A stretch of 64,000 bases of DNA from an uncultured Pelagibacteraceae bacterium (GCA_902626575.1 CACOFY010000001.1:248001-312000), one strand, 5' to 3'. Shown: positions 33,307 through 44,495, counted from the first letter of the stretch. The notes: generated by a model from the sequence alone, not told the origin. Numbers and translations: made by a program.

Positions 33307-34161
33307 GTGGTAAATATTTTTTGCTTCGGTTTCGGACAAGTTGCAGGAAATTTTATAAATGAACTTTCCAAAAAAAATAAAATAAATCTTAGTTACACTT
33401 CCAGATCACCAAAAAACATAAATAATACTCATAATATTTTTGAATTAAATGAAAACTACTTTGACTCAAAAATAGTTGAAAAAATACATGAAGCAGATTT
33501 TATTTTAATATCAATTCCACCAATTAATGGAGAAGATATAGTCTTTAAACACTTTGAAAGTGAATTAAAAAAAATTAAAGCCAAGTGGATTACATATTTA
33601 TCTGCAACAAGTGTTTATGGAGACCACAAAGGGGACTGGGTAAATGAAAAAAGTTTAACAAAACCAACTTCTGAAAATGGAATAAGTCGATTGGCTGCTG
33701 AGAAAAAGTGGATTTCAATATTTAAGGAGACAAATCTTCCTATTCAAATTTTTAGACTTTCTGGCATCTATTCAAACTCTAATAATATTTTGAATAGACT
33801 TATAAATGGAAGTGCAAAAATAATTGATAAAAAAAATCATTTTTTTTCAAGAATACACCTAGACGATATTACTAATATTTTGGTCGAGTCGATGGTAAAC
33901 TTTAAGGGAGGTGAAATTTTTAATATATCTGATGACAGACCTGCATCCACTGAGGAAATTACTACTTTTGCAGCCGAGTTATTAAAAATTAAAATTCCTG
34001 AAAAAATCGCACCAGACAAACTACAAGACGGTATGCTTAAAAATTTTTATAGAGACTCAAAAAAAGTCAATAATGATAAAATGAAAAAATTCTTTAAATA
34101 CAAGCTTAAATTTCCTTCTTTTGTTGAAGGATTAAAATTTATTAAAGATAAGAATTTTTAA
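33307..34161 (+). CDS. NAD(P)-dependent epimerase/reductase-like protein (YeeZ/WcaG type)
   Basis: A 284-residue Rossmann protein beginning at GTG 33307. It has an FGFGQVAGNF nucleotide-binding loop (about 6-15), TYLSATSVYGDHKGDWVNE (about 96-114), in which the Tyr would be the catalytic residue, and RLSGIYS (about 154-160). The pattern fits the extended SDR group around YeeZ. The substrate is unknown. It starts one base after gltB, so it is at least partly expressed with gltDB. Its last 30 bases overlap the next gene in tail-to-tail orientation. Confidence 0.8.
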   Translation: MVNIFCFGFGQVAGNFINELSKKNKINLSYTSRSPKNINNTHNIFELNENYFDSKIVEKIHEADFILISIPPINGEDIVFKHFESELKKIKAKWITYLSATSVYGDHKGDWVNEKSLTKPTSENGISRLAAEKKWISIFKETNLPIQIFRLSGIYSNSNNILNRLINGSAKIIDKKNHFFSRIHLDDITNILVESMVNFKGGEIFNISDDRPASTEEITTFAAELLKIKIPEKIAPDKLQDGMLKNFYRDSKKVNNDKMKKFFKYKLKFPSFVEGLKFIKDKNF

Positions 34162-34887
34162 TTCATTAATTATTCTTTTTAGGTTTTTCTTGTCTGATAA
34201 ACTATGATCGCCATTCTTAATAATAACTAATTTTTTTTTAGCATTAGGAAAGAGTTTTAATACCTTTTTGGAATAAACCGTTGGAACTACTTCATCTTTG
34301 TTACCATGTATCATTGTCACTTTAATTTTTGATAAAATCCTTTTGTTTAGGACCTTATTTTTTTTTCCATCTCGTATTATTTGATAAGTAATTGGATACT
34401 CATAATTTCCACTTTTTAAATAATAAATTTTTTTTGTTTTAATTTCAGTTTTTATTTTTTTTGAAAATTTTTTCCACATTAAAAGTTCTAAAAATTCTGG
34501 AGCAGATCCTATTCCAATAAAACCGATTATTTGATTTGAAAAATATTTGAATTGTTTCAGTCCTATCCAAGATCCCATACTCGATCCAATCAAAATAATT
34601 TTTCTTTTTTTTACAAATTTTTTAATTATCTTTTTGGTATCATTAGACCAAGTGCTAATATTCCCTTTTGTAAATTTTCCTGATGACTTGCCGTGCCCAG
34701 AGTATTCAAGTGCTACAAAACCTAATTTGTTCGTTTTACAGAATTTCAATAGACTCTTTGGTTTTTTACCCTCAAGGTCAGACATAAAACCATGAAGAAA
34801 AACAATACAAATTTTTGATTGATTGTTTATTGATAAATATCTTAACTTTTTATATTTATTCAATCGTAAGTATTTGTATTTAATCAT
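34132..34887 (-). CDS. Alpha/beta hydrolase (ABHD10/BPHL-like)
   Basis: A 251-residue cytosolic serine hydrolase with VFLHGFMSDLEGKKP (about 29-43), LEYSGHGKSSG (about 60-70), the nucleophile elbow GSSMGSW (Ser103), the acid in HGNKDEVVP and the histidine in NGDHSLS. The HGFxSDxEGxK and YSGHGxSxG blocks are those of a family that includes mitochondrial ABHD10, a thioesterase/esterase. The substrate here is not known. It is divergent from the GT4 gene (43-base gap) and its end overlaps the epimerase-like gene by 30 bases. Confidence 0.85.
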   Translation of the reverse strand: MIKYKYLRLNKYKKLRYLSINNQSKICIVFLHGFMSDLEGKKPKSLLKFCKTNKLGFVALEYSGHGKSSGKFTKGNISTWSNDTKKIIKKFVKKRKIILIGSSMGSWIGLKQFKYFSNQIIGFIGIGSAPEFLELLMWKKFSKKIKTEIKTKKIYYLKSGNYEYPITYQIIRDGKKNKVLNKRILSKIKVTMIHGNKDEVVPTVYSKKVLKLFPNAKKKLVIIKNGDHSLSDKKNLKRIINELKILIFNKF

Positions 34888-34930
34888 ATAAAGTTTATTT
34901 ACATCAATTGATAATGTATATTTTAATTCA

Positions 34931-36088
34931 ATGGCATCAAAATTAAAAGTCTTACAAGTTATACCTAGATTAGGCTACGGAGGAGCAGAAACAGGATGTT
35001 ATGATTTAGCACACTATTTACATGAACAGGATTGTAAGTCTTATATAGTAACTAGTGGTGGTGAGCTCATTAAATATATTGATAAAAAGAAAGTGAAGCT
35101 TATAAAGCTACCTGTTCAAAGTAAAAATCCTTTAATAATTCTCATTAATAGTATTGCCTTAACTCTTTTGATTTTATTTTTAAATATTTCCATTGTTCAC
35201 GCTAGAAGCAGGGCACCAGCATGGTCATGTTATATAGCAACGAAAATTACAAGACGGAAATTTGTTACAACATTTCATGGTACTTACAATTTTAAAAATT
35301 CAATAAAAAAGTTTTATAACTCAATAATGGTCAAGTCGGATGTATTAATTGCAGGTTCAAATTTTATCTTCTCTCATATTTCGGAAAATTATCAAAAATT
35401 TTTAAATTCAAAAAAAAAGTTTTTAGTTATCTTTAGAGGAATTAATACTGAATATTTTGACTCTGACACAATCAAAAAAAAAGACATAGATAAACTCAAA
35501 GCCACTTGGAAAATCGAGTATAATAAGAAAATTATACTATTACCTGGAAGATTAACCGCTTGGAAAGGACAAGAGATGTTCATAGAGGGAATAAATTTAT
35601 TTAAACAAAGTAATCCTGAATTAGATTTTGTTGCTGTTATTCTTGGTGATGATCAAGGTAGGACCGTTTTCAGAAAAAAACTTGAGAGACTTGTCGAGCA
35701 ATTTAACCTTACACAAAATATTAAATTTGTTGATAATTGTAACGTGATGCCAGTTGCCTATTATATTTCTGATGTAATTGTATCATCATCTATAGAACCC
35801 GAAGCTTTTGGTAGAGTTTCTGTAGAAGCCCAAGCAATGAAAAAACCTATTATTGCTAGTAACATTGGAGGGTCAAAAGAAACTGTAATTGATAATAAAA
35901 CTGGACTTTTATTTGAAAGTGGAAATCCTAAATCTTTATGCGACAAACTTAACGAAATTATAAAATTAGATACTTTAACTTTAGATTTAATGGGTAGAGA
36001 AGGAAGAAAAAACGTTATAAATAGATTTAATATTGAAAAAATGTGCTTAAATACGTATTCAGAATATAAAAAATTAGTAAACCAATGA
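34931..36088 (+). CDS. Family 4 glycosyltransferase
   Basis: A 385-residue GT-B glycosyltransferase that probably adds a sugar to a lipid or surface glycan. The N-terminal domain starts KVLQVIPRLGYGGAETGCYD (about 5-24), with the donor loop GGAE. The C-terminal domain has LLPGRLTAWKGQEMFIEG (about 201-218) and the nucleotide-sugar motif SSIEPEAFGRVSVEAQA (about 283-299), an EX7E-type block. Acceptor and sugar are unknown. It overlaps thrS by 4 bases (ATGA), so this sugar transferase is coupled to the threonyl-tRNA synthetase operon. Confidence 0.88.
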   Translation: MASKLKVLQVIPRLGYGGAETGCYDLAHYLHEQDCKSYIVTSGGELIKYIDKKKVKLIKLPVQSKNPLIILINSIALTLLILFLNISIVHARSRAPAWSCYIATKITRRKFVTTFHGTYNFKNSIKKFYNSIMVKSDVLIAGSNFIFSHISENYQKFLNSKKKFLVIFRGINTEYFDSDTIKKKDIDKLKATWKIEYNKKIILLPGRLTAWKGQEMFIEGINLFKQSNPELDFVAVILGDDQGRTVFRKKLERLVEQFNLTQNIKFVDNCNVMPVAYYISDVIVSSSIEPEAFGRVSVEAQAMKKPIIASNIGGSKETVIDNKTGLLFESGNPKSLCDKLNEIIKLDTLTLDLMGREGRKNVINRFNIEKMCLNTYSEYKKLVNQ

Positions 36089-38004
36089 CAAACATCACAC
36101 TTCCTGATGGAAAAATAATAAAGTTTGAGAAACCTGTAAATGGCTCTGAGGTTGCAGAAAAAATAAGCAAGTCTCTAGCCAAGCAAGCTTTAGTCATGAG
36201 TGTAAATGGAGAATTGAAAGATTTATATCATATAATTAAAGAAGATAGCTCTGTAAAAATTTTTACAGCGCAAGATCCTGAGGGATTAGAAGTAATTAGA
36301 CATGACGCTGCTCATATAATGGCTATGGCTGTTCAAGAATTATATCCAGGAACGCAAGTGACTATTGGTCCAGTTATTGAAAATGGTTTTTATTATGATT
36401 TTGCAAGAAAAGAACCATTCACTAGCGAGGATTTAAATAAAATTGAAAAAAGAATGTCAGAAATAGTTGATAAAGATGTGAAAGTGAGAAGAGAAGTTTG
36501 GGAAAGAGAAAAAGCTATAAGTCATTTTAAAAAAATTGGAGAAAAATATAAGGCTGAAATAATTGAAAGTATCCCAAAAAATGAGGAACTTACAATTTAT
36601 CATCACGGTGATACTTGGTATGATTTATGTAGAGGACCGCATTTACTATCATCCGGCAAAATTGGTAAAGCTTTTAAATTGATGAAAGTCTCAGGAGCAT
36701 ACTGGCGTGGAGACTCTAATAATGAGATGCTTCAAAGAATTTATGGGACTGGTTGGGCTAATAAAAAAGACCTAGATAAATATCTCGAAAGATTGGAAGA
36801 GGCTGAGAAAAGAGATCATAGAAAGCTTGGAAAAGAAATGGATCTTTTTCACTTTAGAGAGGAAAGTCCAGGATCTGTATTTTGGCATGAGAGAGGATGG
36901 AGTCTTTTTCAAAAATTAATTGATTATATGAGACTAAGACAAAGAAAGGCTGGCTATAAAGAAATAAATACACCTGAAATTTTAGATAGAAGCTTGTGGG
37001 AAAAATCAGGCCACTGGGAAAAGTTTGGCGAACATATGTACACCTCAACCACTCCTGATGAGAAAATATTTGCTATCAAACCGATGAATTGTCCTGGTTG
37101 TGTTCAAGTTTTTAATCAAGGTTTAAAAAGTTATAGAGACCTTCCTTTAAAAATGTCTGAGTTTGGAAAGGTACATAGGTACGAGCCATCCGGAGCATTA
37201 CATGGTTTAATGAGAGTAAGAGCTTTCACTCAAGATGATGCACATATTTTTTGTACCGAAGATCAAATCACAAGCGAGTCTTTAAGCGTTACAAATCTAA
37301 TTTTAGATATTTACAAAAATTTAGGGTTTAGTGATGTAATATTGAAATATTCAGACAGACCTGAAGTTAGAGTTGGTGATGATAAAGTTTGGGATAAGTC
37401 TGAGGCTGCTCTGCTTGAAGCAGTTAAAGCTACGAAATTAGAGTACAGTATCAATAAAGGTGAAGGAGCTTTTTATGGTCCAAAAATTGAATTTGTATTA
37501 AGAGATGCAATTGGAAGAGATTGGCAATGTGGAACATTGCAAGTAGATCTTAATTTACCAGAAAGATTAGGTGCATCTTATGTTGATAAAGATGGATCAA
37601 AAAAAGTTCCAGTAATGCTTCACAGAGCATTATTTGGATCGTTAGAAAGATTTATTGGAATCCTAATTGAAAATTACGCTGGTAAGTTACCTTTTTGGAT
37701 AAGTCCTTTGCAAGTTGTTGTAATTCCAGTATCAGATGATTTTGATGATTATGCTAAAAAAGTTTCTAATGAGATAAATGATAAGGGAATAAATTGTATA
37801 GTAGATTTAAAAAACCATAATTTAAATTACAAAATAAGGGAACATTCACTTTCCAAGATACCAGTTCTATTAATTTGTGGTAAAAAAGAAGTTGACAGTA
37901 ATAGTGTAACTATTAGAAAGTTAGATAATAATAAACAAGAAAATATGAAGCTAGATAAATTTTTAGAACAATATACTGCTTTAAGTCAAGCACCTTCAAA
38001 CTAA
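36085..38004 (+). CDS. thrS: Threonyl-tRNA synthetase
   Basis: Class II synthetase that charges tRNA-Thr. The 639-residue protein has an N-terminal TGS domain (about 1-62) and the editing domain with RHDAAHIMAMAV (about 71-82). The catalytic core has the zinc Cys in MNCPGC (about 333-338), motif 2 (FGKVHRYEPSGALHGLMRVR) and motif 3 (LHRALFGSLERFIGIL). The anticodon-binding domain starts near 540 (LQVVVIPVSD). It opens the conserved run thrS-infC-rpmI-rplT-pheS-pheT. The leader is missing because the ATG sits inside the GT4 stop. Confidence 0.97.
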   Translation: MTNITLPDGKIIKFEKPVNGSEVAEKISKSLAKQALVMSVNGELKDLYHIIKEDSSVKIFTAQDPEGLEVIRHDAAHIMAMAVQELYPGTQVTIGPVIENGFYYDFARKEPFTSEDLNKIEKRMSEIVDKDVKVRREVWEREKAISHFKKIGEKYKAEIIESIPKNEELTIYHHGDTWYDLCRGPHLLSSGKIGKAFKLMKVSGAYWRGDSNNEMLQRIYGTGWANKKDLDKYLERLEEAEKRDHRKLGKEMDLFHFREESPGSVFWHERGWSLFQKLIDYMRLRQRKAGYKEINTPEILDRSLWEKSGHWEKFGEHMYTSTTPDEKIFAIKPMNCPGCVQVFNQGLKSYRDLPLKMSEFGKVHRYEPSGALHGLMRVRAFTQDDAHIFCTEDQITSESLSVTNLILDIYKNLGFSDVILKYSDRPEVRVGDDKVWDKSEAALLEAVKATKLEYSINKGEGAFYGPKIEFVLRDAIGRDWQCGTLQVDLNLPERLGASYVDKDGSKKVPVMLHRALFGSLERFIGILIENYAGKLPFWISPLQVVVIPVSDDFDDYAKKVSNEINDKGINCIVDLKNHNLNYKIREHSLSKIPVLLICGKKEVDSNSVTIRKLDNNKQENMKLDKFLEQYTALSQAPSN

Positions 38005-38547
38005 GTGGCAGATCAAAAAAATTACTTTCAGAGAAGAACTAAAGATAGAGGACCGAGATCTAACAATAGAATTTATTCACCTGAGGTTCAGGTTATTTCA
38101 AGTAATGGAGAAAATCTTGGTGTGTTAAATACTATTGAAGCAATATCTATGGCAAAAAATGAGGGATTAGATTTAATAGAAATTTCACCGAATGCAAAGC
38201 CACCGGTCTGTAAAATAATGGACATGGGAAAATATAAATATGATGCTCAAAAAAAAGCTAATAAAGCAAAAAAGAAACAAAAGAAAATAGACTTAAAAGA
38301 GATTAAACTTAGACCTGTAACAGAAGTGCATGATTACACTTTCAAAATAAAAAACGCTCAAAAATTCTTGTCAAAGGGTGATAAAGTAAAGTTTACAATT
38401 CGATTTAAAGGAAGAGAATTACAGCATACACATCTCGGTAACGAATTAATGGAAAAAATCAAAGCTGATATGTCTTCAATTGGAAAAATAGAACTTCATC
38501 CAAAGTTTGATGGAAAACAAATGATAATGGTAATTCAGCCTTTGTAG
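38005..38547 (+). CDS. infC: Translation initiation factor IF-3
   Basis: Binds the 30S subunit and checks start-codon selection. The 180-residue protein has the N domain with NNRIYSPEVQVI and ISPNAKPPVCKIMDMGKYKYD. A Lys-rich linker (about 82-98) leads to the C domain IKLRPVTEVHDYTFK...VKFTIRFKGRE. The start is GTG directly after the thrS stop, with no spacer, whereas E. coli and many others use AUU for self-regulation. GTG would be less discriminated against, so that loop may be weak here. Confidence 0.96.
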   Translation: MADQKNYFQRRTKDRGPRSNNRIYSPEVQVISSNGENLGVLNTIEAISMAKNEGLDLIEISPNAKPPVCKIMDMGKYKYDAQKKANKAKKKQKKIDLKEIKLRPVTEVHDYTFKIKNAQKFLSKGDKVKFTIRFKGRELQHTHLGNELMEKIKADMSSIGKIELHPKFDGKQMIMVIQPL

Positions 38548-38564
38548 CAAGCACTAAATTAGGG

Positions 38565-38593
38565 TTGTAAATCTAAAATTATATTTGTATAAG
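38565..38593 (+). promoter_or_regulatory. Predicted internal promoter before rpmI
   Basis: TTGTAA (38565-38570) and TATAAG (38588-38593) lie 17 bases apart in the infC-rpmI gap. The expected start of transcription, near 38600, falls at the rpmI ATG (38601), so the transcript would be leaderless or nearly so. No Shine-Dalgarno sequence precedes rpmI. Confidence 0.4.
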
Positions 38594-38600
38594 TTCGCCC

Positions 38601-38807
38601 ATGCCAAAATTGAAAACAAAAAGTTCAGCAAAAAAAAGGTTCAAAATTTCTGCAAAGGGTAAAGTAATAATGGCTCAGGCAGGAAAGAGGCATGGAATGA
38701 TAAAAAGAACTAATTCACAGATAAGAAAGCAAAGAGGCACAACAACAATGTCCAAACAAGACGGAAAAATTGTAAAATCTTACATGCCTTACAGTCTACG
38801 AGGATAA
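38601..38807 (+). CDS. rpmI: 50S ribosomal protein L35
   Basis: A 68-residue basic protein of the large subunit with the typical [14 protein letters not shown] start, [14 protein letters not shown] and a short Arg-Gly end. It is in the conserved order infC-rpmI-rplT. The gap of 53 bases after infC contains a possible promoter, and rplT follows after one base. Confidence 0.97.
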   Translation: MPKLKTKSSAKKRFKISAKGKVIMAQAGKRHGMIKRTNSQIRKQRGTTTMSKQDGKIVKSYMPYSLRG

Positions 38808-38808
38808 T

Positions 38809-39165
38809 ATGGCCCGAGTAAAAAGAGGTGTAACAAGTAGAGCAAAACACAAAAAAGTCCTTAAAGCTGTAAAAGGCCATTGGGGAAGACGAAAAAATAC
38901 TATTAGAGTTGCGAGACAAGCAATGGAGAAATCCATGCAGTATGCTTACAGAGATCGAAGAAATAAAAAAAGAGAATTTAAATCATTATGGATACAAAGA
39001 ATAAATGCAGGCGTAAGAGCTGAGGGATTGACATATTCAAAATTTATTCATGGTTTAAATAAGTCTGGTATTAAATTAGATAGGAAAATTCTAGCAGAAA
39101 TAGCATATGATAACCCAGAGGCATTTAAAACAATAGTTAAAAAGGCTCAAGCCGCTTTAAACTAA
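38809..39165 (+). CDS. rplT: 50S ribosomal protein L20
   Basis: A 118-residue 23S rRNA-binding protein required early in 50S assembly. It starts [19 protein letters not shown] and contains [36 protein letters not shown] and [16 protein letters not shown], all family signatures. In many bacteria L20 represses this operon by binding its leader. No such pseudoknot leader can be identified here in the 53-base infC-rpmI gap. Confidence 0.98.
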   Translation: MARVKRGVTSRAKHKKVLKAVKGHWGRRKNTIRVARQAMEKSMQYAYRDRRNKKREFKSLWIQRINAGVRAEGLTYSKFIHGLNKSGIKLDRKILAEIAYDNPEAFKTIVKKAQAALN

Positions 39166-39208
39166 TTTTCTTTATTGTTTTTCCTAAGTTAAGAAATATT
39201 CTACTGAA

Positions 39209-40276
39209 ATGTCTGATATTATAAAAATTAAAGAGGAATATCTTTTAAAATTAAAAGATGATTTAGATTTAAATAATATTAATCAAATCAAGTCAGAACT
39301 ATTTGGCAAAACTGGAAAAATTTCAAATGAGTTTAAAAAAATGGGCTCTATGTCACCAGATAGTAGAAAAAAGTTTGCATCTGATCTTAATGCAATTAAA
39401 GATGAACTTCAGGAAATTATTGAGAAAAAAATTAAAGACATTGAAATAAAAGAAATTAATCTAAAACTTCAAAACGAAAAAGTAGATATTACTTTGCCAG
39501 AAAGAAGTTTTAAAAGAGGAAAAATACATCCTGTGTCACAAGTAATTGATGAAATATCTTCTATATTTTCTGAAATAGGTTTTAGTGTTGCAGAAGGGCC
39601 CGATGTCGAAAACGAATATAATAATTTCACTGCACTTAATACGCCAGACAATCATCCCGCAAGAGATATGCATGATACTTTTTATCTGGATGATAATAAA
39701 GAATATTTATTAAGAACTCATACTTCACCAGTCCAAGTGAGAACAATGTTAGGAGGAAAACCACCTTTTAAGATTATTGCTCCTGGAAGAACTTATAGAT
39801 CTGATAGTGATCAAACCCATGCACCTATGTTTCATCAGGTAGAGGGCCTTCATATAGATAAAAATATAAACATGGGGCACCTAAAGGGATGTTTAAACTA
39901 TTTTATTAAAGAATTTTTTGAAATAGATAAAATTAAAATGAGGTTTAGACCAAGCCACTTTCCTTTTACTGAACCTTCGGCTGAGGTTGATATTGGTTAT
40001 AGATTAAAAGACGGGAAAATAATAATTGGAGAAGGTGACAAATGGTTAGAAATTCTTGGATGTGGAATGGTACATCCAAATGTTTTAAAAAATGTTAAAG
40101 TAGATCCACAAAAGTTCCAAGGTTATGCTTTTGGCATGGGGATAGATAGGCTTGCAATGTTAAAATACGGTATTAACGACTTAAGAGCTTTTTTTGAAAC
40201 TGATTACAGATGGTTAAATCATTTTGGATTTGATCCTTTAGATGTTCCCTCAAACTACAGAGGCCTTAGTAGATGA
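39209..40276 (+). CDS. pheS: Phenylalanyl-tRNA synthetase alpha chain
   Basis: Catalytic subunit of the alpha2-beta2 class II enzyme. The 355-residue protein has an N-terminal coiled coil (about 1-85), then [19 protein letters not shown] (about 108-126), [13 protein letters not shown] (about 168-180), [10 protein letters not shown] (about 211-220), and motif 3 [15 protein letters not shown] (about 311-325). The 43 bases after rplT hold no clear signal. The stop overlaps the pheT ATG by 4 bases (ATGA). Confidence 0.97.
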   Translation: MSDIIKIKEEYLLKLKDDLDLNNINQIKSELFGKTGKISNEFKKMGSMSPDSRKKFASDLNAIKDELQEIIEKKIKDIEIKEINLKLQNEKVDITLPERSFKRGKIHPVSQVIDEISSIFSEIGFSVAEGPDVENEYNNFTALNTPDNHPARDMHDTFYLDDNKEYLLRTHTSPVQVRTMLGGKPPFKIIAPGRTYRSDSDQTHAPMFHQVEGLHIDKNINMGHLKGCLNYFIKEFFEIDKIKMRFRPSHFPFTEPSAEVDIGYRLKDGKIIIGEGDKWLEILGCGMVHPNVLKNVKVDPQKFQGYAFGMGIDRLAMLKYGINDLRAFFETDYRWLNHFGFDPLDVPSNYRGLSR

Positions 40277-42681
40277 AATTTACAATTAATTGGCTTAAAG
40301 AACATTTAGATACAAAACACGACGATCAAAAAATTATTGATAAATTAACGAGTATAGGATTGGAGGTTGAAAGCTTTGAAAGTCAATCCTCAGAATTAGA
40401 TAAATTTATAGTTGCCAAAATCATCAAGGTAGAAAGACATCCTAATGCAGATAGATTAAAGTTATGCGATGTAGATATTGGACAAAACGAAAAAGTGAAA
40501 GTAGTGTGTGGAGCTCCAAATGCCAAAAATGATCTTTTAACTGTTTATGCTCCTCCTGGGGCAACTATTCCTAAAAGTCAAACAAAGCTCTCTGTTAGTA
40601 AAATTAGAGGTGCAACATCTTACGGCATGCTTTGCTCCGAGTCAGAACTAAAATTATCAAATGAAAGCGAGGGAATTATTACTCTTTCCCCAACAAAATA
40701 CAGCAAACAAGTTGGAAAAAAATATTTCGTTAACAAAAATCAAAAAGTTGTAGATCTTTCAATTACACCAAATAGAGCAGATTGCCTTGGTGTTAGAGGA
40801 ATTGCAAGAGATCTCGCAGCGGCCGGGGCTGGCAAATTAAAAAACAATAATAAAATTAAAATAAATTTTTCAGGCTTAAACAAAATAAAAGTCAAAATAA
40901 CTAATGATAAAAATCAAGGATGTACGAAGTTTGGTAGTTTACTCATCAAAGGAATTAAAAATATTGAAAGTCCAAAATGGTTGAAAGAAAAAATATTATC
41001 ATTAGGACAAAAACCAATCTCTGCAGTAGTGGATGTAACAAATTATGTTATGATTGATCTTAACAGGCCACTTCATGCTTATGATGCAGATAAAATTGAT
41101 AAAGGTATTATTGTTAGAAATTCCAAAAAAGGAGAAAGCTTTGAAGCATTGGACAATAAAAAATATGTGCTTGGCGATAATATGTGTGTTATATCTGATG
41201 CATCAGGTGTTTTGGGCTTAGGTGGCATTATAGGAGGCGTTAAGTCAGGTACAGAACTAAATACAAAGAATATTCTTTTGGAGTCAGCCTATTTTAAGCC
41301 AAAATCCATTAGATCTACATCAAAAATCTTAAATCTAGATACGGATGCAAAATATAGATTTGAAAGAGGTATAGACCCAAATTCAATTGAAGAAGGGTTA
41401 ATTAAGGCAGCCGAATTAATACAAAATATATGTGGTGGAACAATTAGTAAAATAAATATTACAAAAAAAGAAAAATCAAAGGACAGAGCTATTAAGTTTC
41501 CAATTGATTTATTTAATACTACAACTGGTTTTAAAGTTGAGGTAAGGGAAATGACTAAGATTTTATCAGATCTTGGTTTTTTAGTAAAAAAAAATAAAAA
41601 GGAACTAAATCTAAAAGTGCCTTCCTGGAGACCAGATATTCTACAACCAATTGATATAGTTGAGGAAATAGTGAGAATTAAAGGATACGATAGAATTAAA
41701 ACTGAATTACCAGAAAAAACCAGAAATAAACAAACACTAAATGTACATCAAAAACTATTCCATTTCTTACAAAGATCAGTTGCATCAAAGGGTTACTACG
41801 AAACTGTGACGTGGTCATTTACAGACTCAAAAATAAATGATTTATTTAAAGAAGATAAAACTGAAGTTAAAATAGTAAATCCAATCAGCTCAGACTTAAA
41901 TGTTTTAAGAAGCTCAATTTTTTCAAACTTAATTTTTTATTTAAAAAAAAATTTAGATAGAGATGTAAAAGATATTTCTTTATTTGAGATTGGACCAATT
42001 TTTAGTGGAAAAAAACCAGGACAACAAGAAATAGTTATTTCAGCAATTAAGTCTGGGATGATTTCCAGACTTAATTGGATTGAGAAAGAGAGAAAAGTTG
42101 ATGTTTTTGATGCAAAAAGAGATGTAATACAAACTTTAATTGAGACAGGGTTAGATGACAAAAAATTTCACATCAACTCAAATGCACCAAATTACTATCA
42201 TCCAGGAAAATCTGGAGCCATTTATCAAGACTCAAAATCTAATAAACCAATTGCCTTTTTTGGTGAAATTCATCCAAATATAAATCAAAAATTACAGATT
42301 AAAACTGAAGCACTAATATTGTTTGAAATTTTTTTAGATAAAATCGAGCTTCATAAAAATAAACTTAAGGATCAAAAAAATAAATATGAATATTCAGATT
42401 TTCAAAAGTCTGAAAGAGACTTCGCATTCATAATAGATAAAAATTTAAATGTTCAAGAATTAGTAAAAATTATTTATAAGATCGATATTAACTTAATTAA
42501 AAGTGTAAAGGTTTTTGATTTATATGAAGGAGAAAATATTCCAAGCGATAAAAAGTCAATTGCTTTGAATGTAACAATTCAATCATCACAAAAATCTTTG
42601 AATGATAAAGATCTAGAAAAAATAAATAATTTGATTATTTCAACTGTTGAGTCTAATACAGGCGCAAAAATTAGATCTTAA
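40273..42681 (+). CDS. pheT: Phenylalanyl-tRNA synthetase beta chain
   Basis: An 802-residue partner of PheS with editing and tRNA-binding domains. Visible are the N-terminal B1 segment [13 protein letters not shown] and the EMAP-type tRNA-binding domain with [18 protein letters not shown] (about 53-70). The B3/B4 editing domain has [19 protein letters not shown]. The B5 domain and synthetase-like core end with the FDX-ACB domain ([13 protein letters not shown], from about 711). It is complete at the usual length of about 800 and coupled to pheS. lepA starts one base after its stop. Confidence 0.97.
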   Translation: MKFTINWLKEHLDTKHDDQKIIDKLTSIGLEVESFESQSSELDKFIVAKIIKVERHPNADRLKLCDVDIGQNEKVKVVCGAPNAKNDLLTVYAPPGATIPKSQTKLSVSKIRGATSYGMLCSESELKLSNESEGIITLSPTKYSKQVGKKYFVNKNQKVVDLSITPNRADCLGVRGIARDLAAAGAGKLKNNNKIKINFSGLNKIKVKITNDKNQGCTKFGSLLIKGIKNIESPKWLKEKILSLGQKPISAVVDVTNYVMIDLNRPLHAYDADKIDKGIIVRNSKKGESFEALDNKKYVLGDNMCVISDASGVLGLGGIIGGVKSGTELNTKNILLESAYFKPKSIRSTSKILNLDTDAKYRFERGIDPNSIEEGLIKAAELIQNICGGTISKINITKKEKSKDRAIKFPIDLFNTTTGFKVEVREMTKILSDLGFLVKKNKKELNLKVPSWRPDILQPIDIVEEIVRIKGYDRIKTELPEKTRNKQTLNVHQKLFHFLQRSVASKGYYETVTWSFTDSKINDLFKEDKTEVKIVNPISSDLNVLRSSIFSNLIFYLKKNLDRDVKDISLFEIGPIFSGKKPGQQEIVISAIKSGMISRLNWIEKERKVDVFDAKRDVIQTLIETGLDDKKFHINSNAPNYYHPGKSGAIYQDSKSNKPIAFFGEIHPNINQKLQIKTEALILFEIFLDKIELHKNKLKDQKNKYEYSDFQKSERDFAFIIDKNLNVQELVKIIYKIDINLIKSVKVFDLYEGENIPSDKKSIALNVTIQSSQKSLNDKDLEKINNLIISTVESNTGAKIRS

Positions 42682-42682
42682 A

Positions 42683-44488
42683 ATGTCTACAATTGATAAT
42701 ATAAGAAACTTTGCAATTATTGCACATATAGATCATGGTAAATCTACAATAGCTGATAGAATTATTCATAAATGTGGTGGCCTAACAGAAAGAGAGATGA
42801 AAGCCCAAGTCTTAGACTCTATGGATATTGAAAGAGAAAGAGGTATTACTATCAAGGCACAAACTGTAAAGTTAAACTATAAATCAAAGGATGGTAAAGA
42901 TTACATACTAAATATTATTGATACTCCAGGTCACGTAGATTTTAGTTATGAAGTAAGCAGATCTTTATATGCATGCGAAGGATCAATTTTGATTGTTGAT
43001 AGTACTCAAGGCGTTGAAGCTCAAACTCTTGCAAATGTTTATCAGGCCATGGATACAAATCATGAAATCATTCCAATTTTAAATAAAATAGACCTACCAG
43101 CCTCTGAGATTGAAAAAACAAAAAATCAAATTGAGGAAGTTATAGGTATTGATACCTCAAATTCAGTACCATGCTCTGGAAAAACTGGCGAAGGTATTGA
43201 TGAGATATTAGAGAAGATTATTCAAACTTTGCCACCACCAACAGGTAATAAAAATGATATTTTAAAATGTCTTCTCGTTGACAGTTGGTACGACTCTTAT
43301 CTTGGAGTTGTAATTTTAATAAGAGTAATTGACGGAAAAATTAAAAAAAATATGAAAATCAAAATGATGTCTACTGATCAAGAACATATTGTTGAAAAAG
43401 TCGGTGTTTTTACACCTAAGCCAAAAGATATTGATGAGCTTAATTCAGGAGAAATAGGTTTTATAATAACAGGAATTAAAAATCTTTCTGATACTAAGGT
43501 TGGGGATACAATATGTGAAGCCAACAAACCTTTAAAAGAGGCATTACCTGGATTTAAACCAAGTAAACCAGTAGTATTTTGTGGGCTTTTCCCTGTTGAT
43601 AGTTCAGAGTACCAAAAACTTAAAGATGGACTTGCTAAATTAAAATTGAATGACTCTAGTTTTTCTTATGAACCAGAGTCTTCCTCAGCATTGGGGCTTG
43701 GTTTTAGATGTGGTTTTTTAGGATTACTGCATTTGGAAATTATTACAGAGAGGCTTGAAAGAGAATTTGATATTAATTTATTAACAACAACTCCTGGAGT
43801 TGTGTACAAGGTTCATTTAAATAATAACAAAGTTTTAGACCTGCAAAATCCATCAAACTTACCTGATCCAACTATTATAGAGCATATTGAAGAACCATGG
43901 ATAAAAGCTACAATTATAACACCTGATCAATATTTAGGATCAATAATAAAAATTTGTCAGAATAAAAGAGGCATTCAAACAAATTTAAATTACTCAGGAA
44001 ATAGAGCAGTAATAAATTATGAAATACCACTTAACGAGGTAGTATTTGATTTTAACGACAGGCTAAAGTCTATAACCAGCGGTTATGCAAGTTTTGACTA
44101 TGAAATAATCGGGAATAGAGAAGGTGACTTGGTTAAATTATCAATTTTAGTTAATAGTGAGCCAGTTGATGCTTTAGCCATGATGGTTCATAAAGACTTT
44201 GCACAAACAATTGGAAGAGAGGTCTGTGAAAAACTTAAGGATTTAATACCAAGACATAATTTTATGATACCAGTACAAGCTGCAATTGGAGGAAAAATCA
44301 TAGCGAGAGAAACAATCAAAGGATTTAAGAAAGATGTGCTCACTAAGATCCATGGCGGTGGGGCTAGAGATAGAAAAAGAAAATTATTAGATAAGCAAAA
44401 AAAAGGAAAAGCTAGATCAAAACAGTTTGGTAGAGTTGAAATACCACAAGAAGCATTTATCGGCGTTTTAAAAATAAATAAAGACTAG
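42683..44488 (+). CDS. lepA: Elongation factor 4 (LepA), ribosome back-translocase GTPase
   Basis: Translational GTPase that binds stalled or misassembled ribosomes. The 601-residue protein has P-loop AHIDHGKST (about 12-20), DTPGHVDF (about 84-91) and NKID (about 138-141). It also has the LepA-specific C-terminal domain, including [22 protein letters not shown]-like residues (about 563 onwards). I choose the ATG at 42683 because the family starts a few residues before [12 protein letters not shown]; an upstream in-frame ATG lies inside pheT. It closes the translation gene run. Confidence 0.96.
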   Translation: MSTIDNIRNFAIIAHIDHGKSTIADRIIHKCGGLTEREMKAQVLDSMDIERERGITIKAQTVKLNYKSKDGKDYILNIIDTPGHVDFSYEVSRSLYACEGSILIVDSTQGVEAQTLANVYQAMDTNHEIIPILNKIDLPASEIEKTKNQIEEVIGIDTSNSVPCSGKTGEGIDEILEKIIQTLPPPTGNKNDILKCLLVDSWYDSYLGVVILIRVIDGKIKKNMKIKMMSTDQEHIVEKVGVFTPKPKDIDELNSGEIGFIITGIKNLSDTKVGDTICEANKPLKEALPGFKPSKPVVFCGLFPVDSSEYQKLKDGLAKLKLNDSSFSYEPESSSALGLGFRCGFLGLLHLEIITERLEREFDINLLTTTPGVVYKVHLNNNKVLDLQNPSNLPDPTIIEHIEEPWIKATIITPDQYLGSIIKICQNKRGIQTNLNYSGNRAVINYEIPLNEVVFDFNDRLKSITSGYASFDYEIIGNREGDLVKLSILVNSEPVDALAMMVHKDFAQTIGREVCEKLKDLIPRHNFMIPVQAAIGGKIIARETIKGFKKDVLTKIHGGGARDRKRKLLDKQKKGKARSKQFGRVEIPQEAFIGVLKINKD

Positions 44489-44495
44489 TTGTATT

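Noticed and set aside
42647-42682. Upstream ATG for lepA inside pheT
   Set aside because: It would add 12 residues before the conserved start. The ATG at 42683 fits family length and the one-base gap after pheT.
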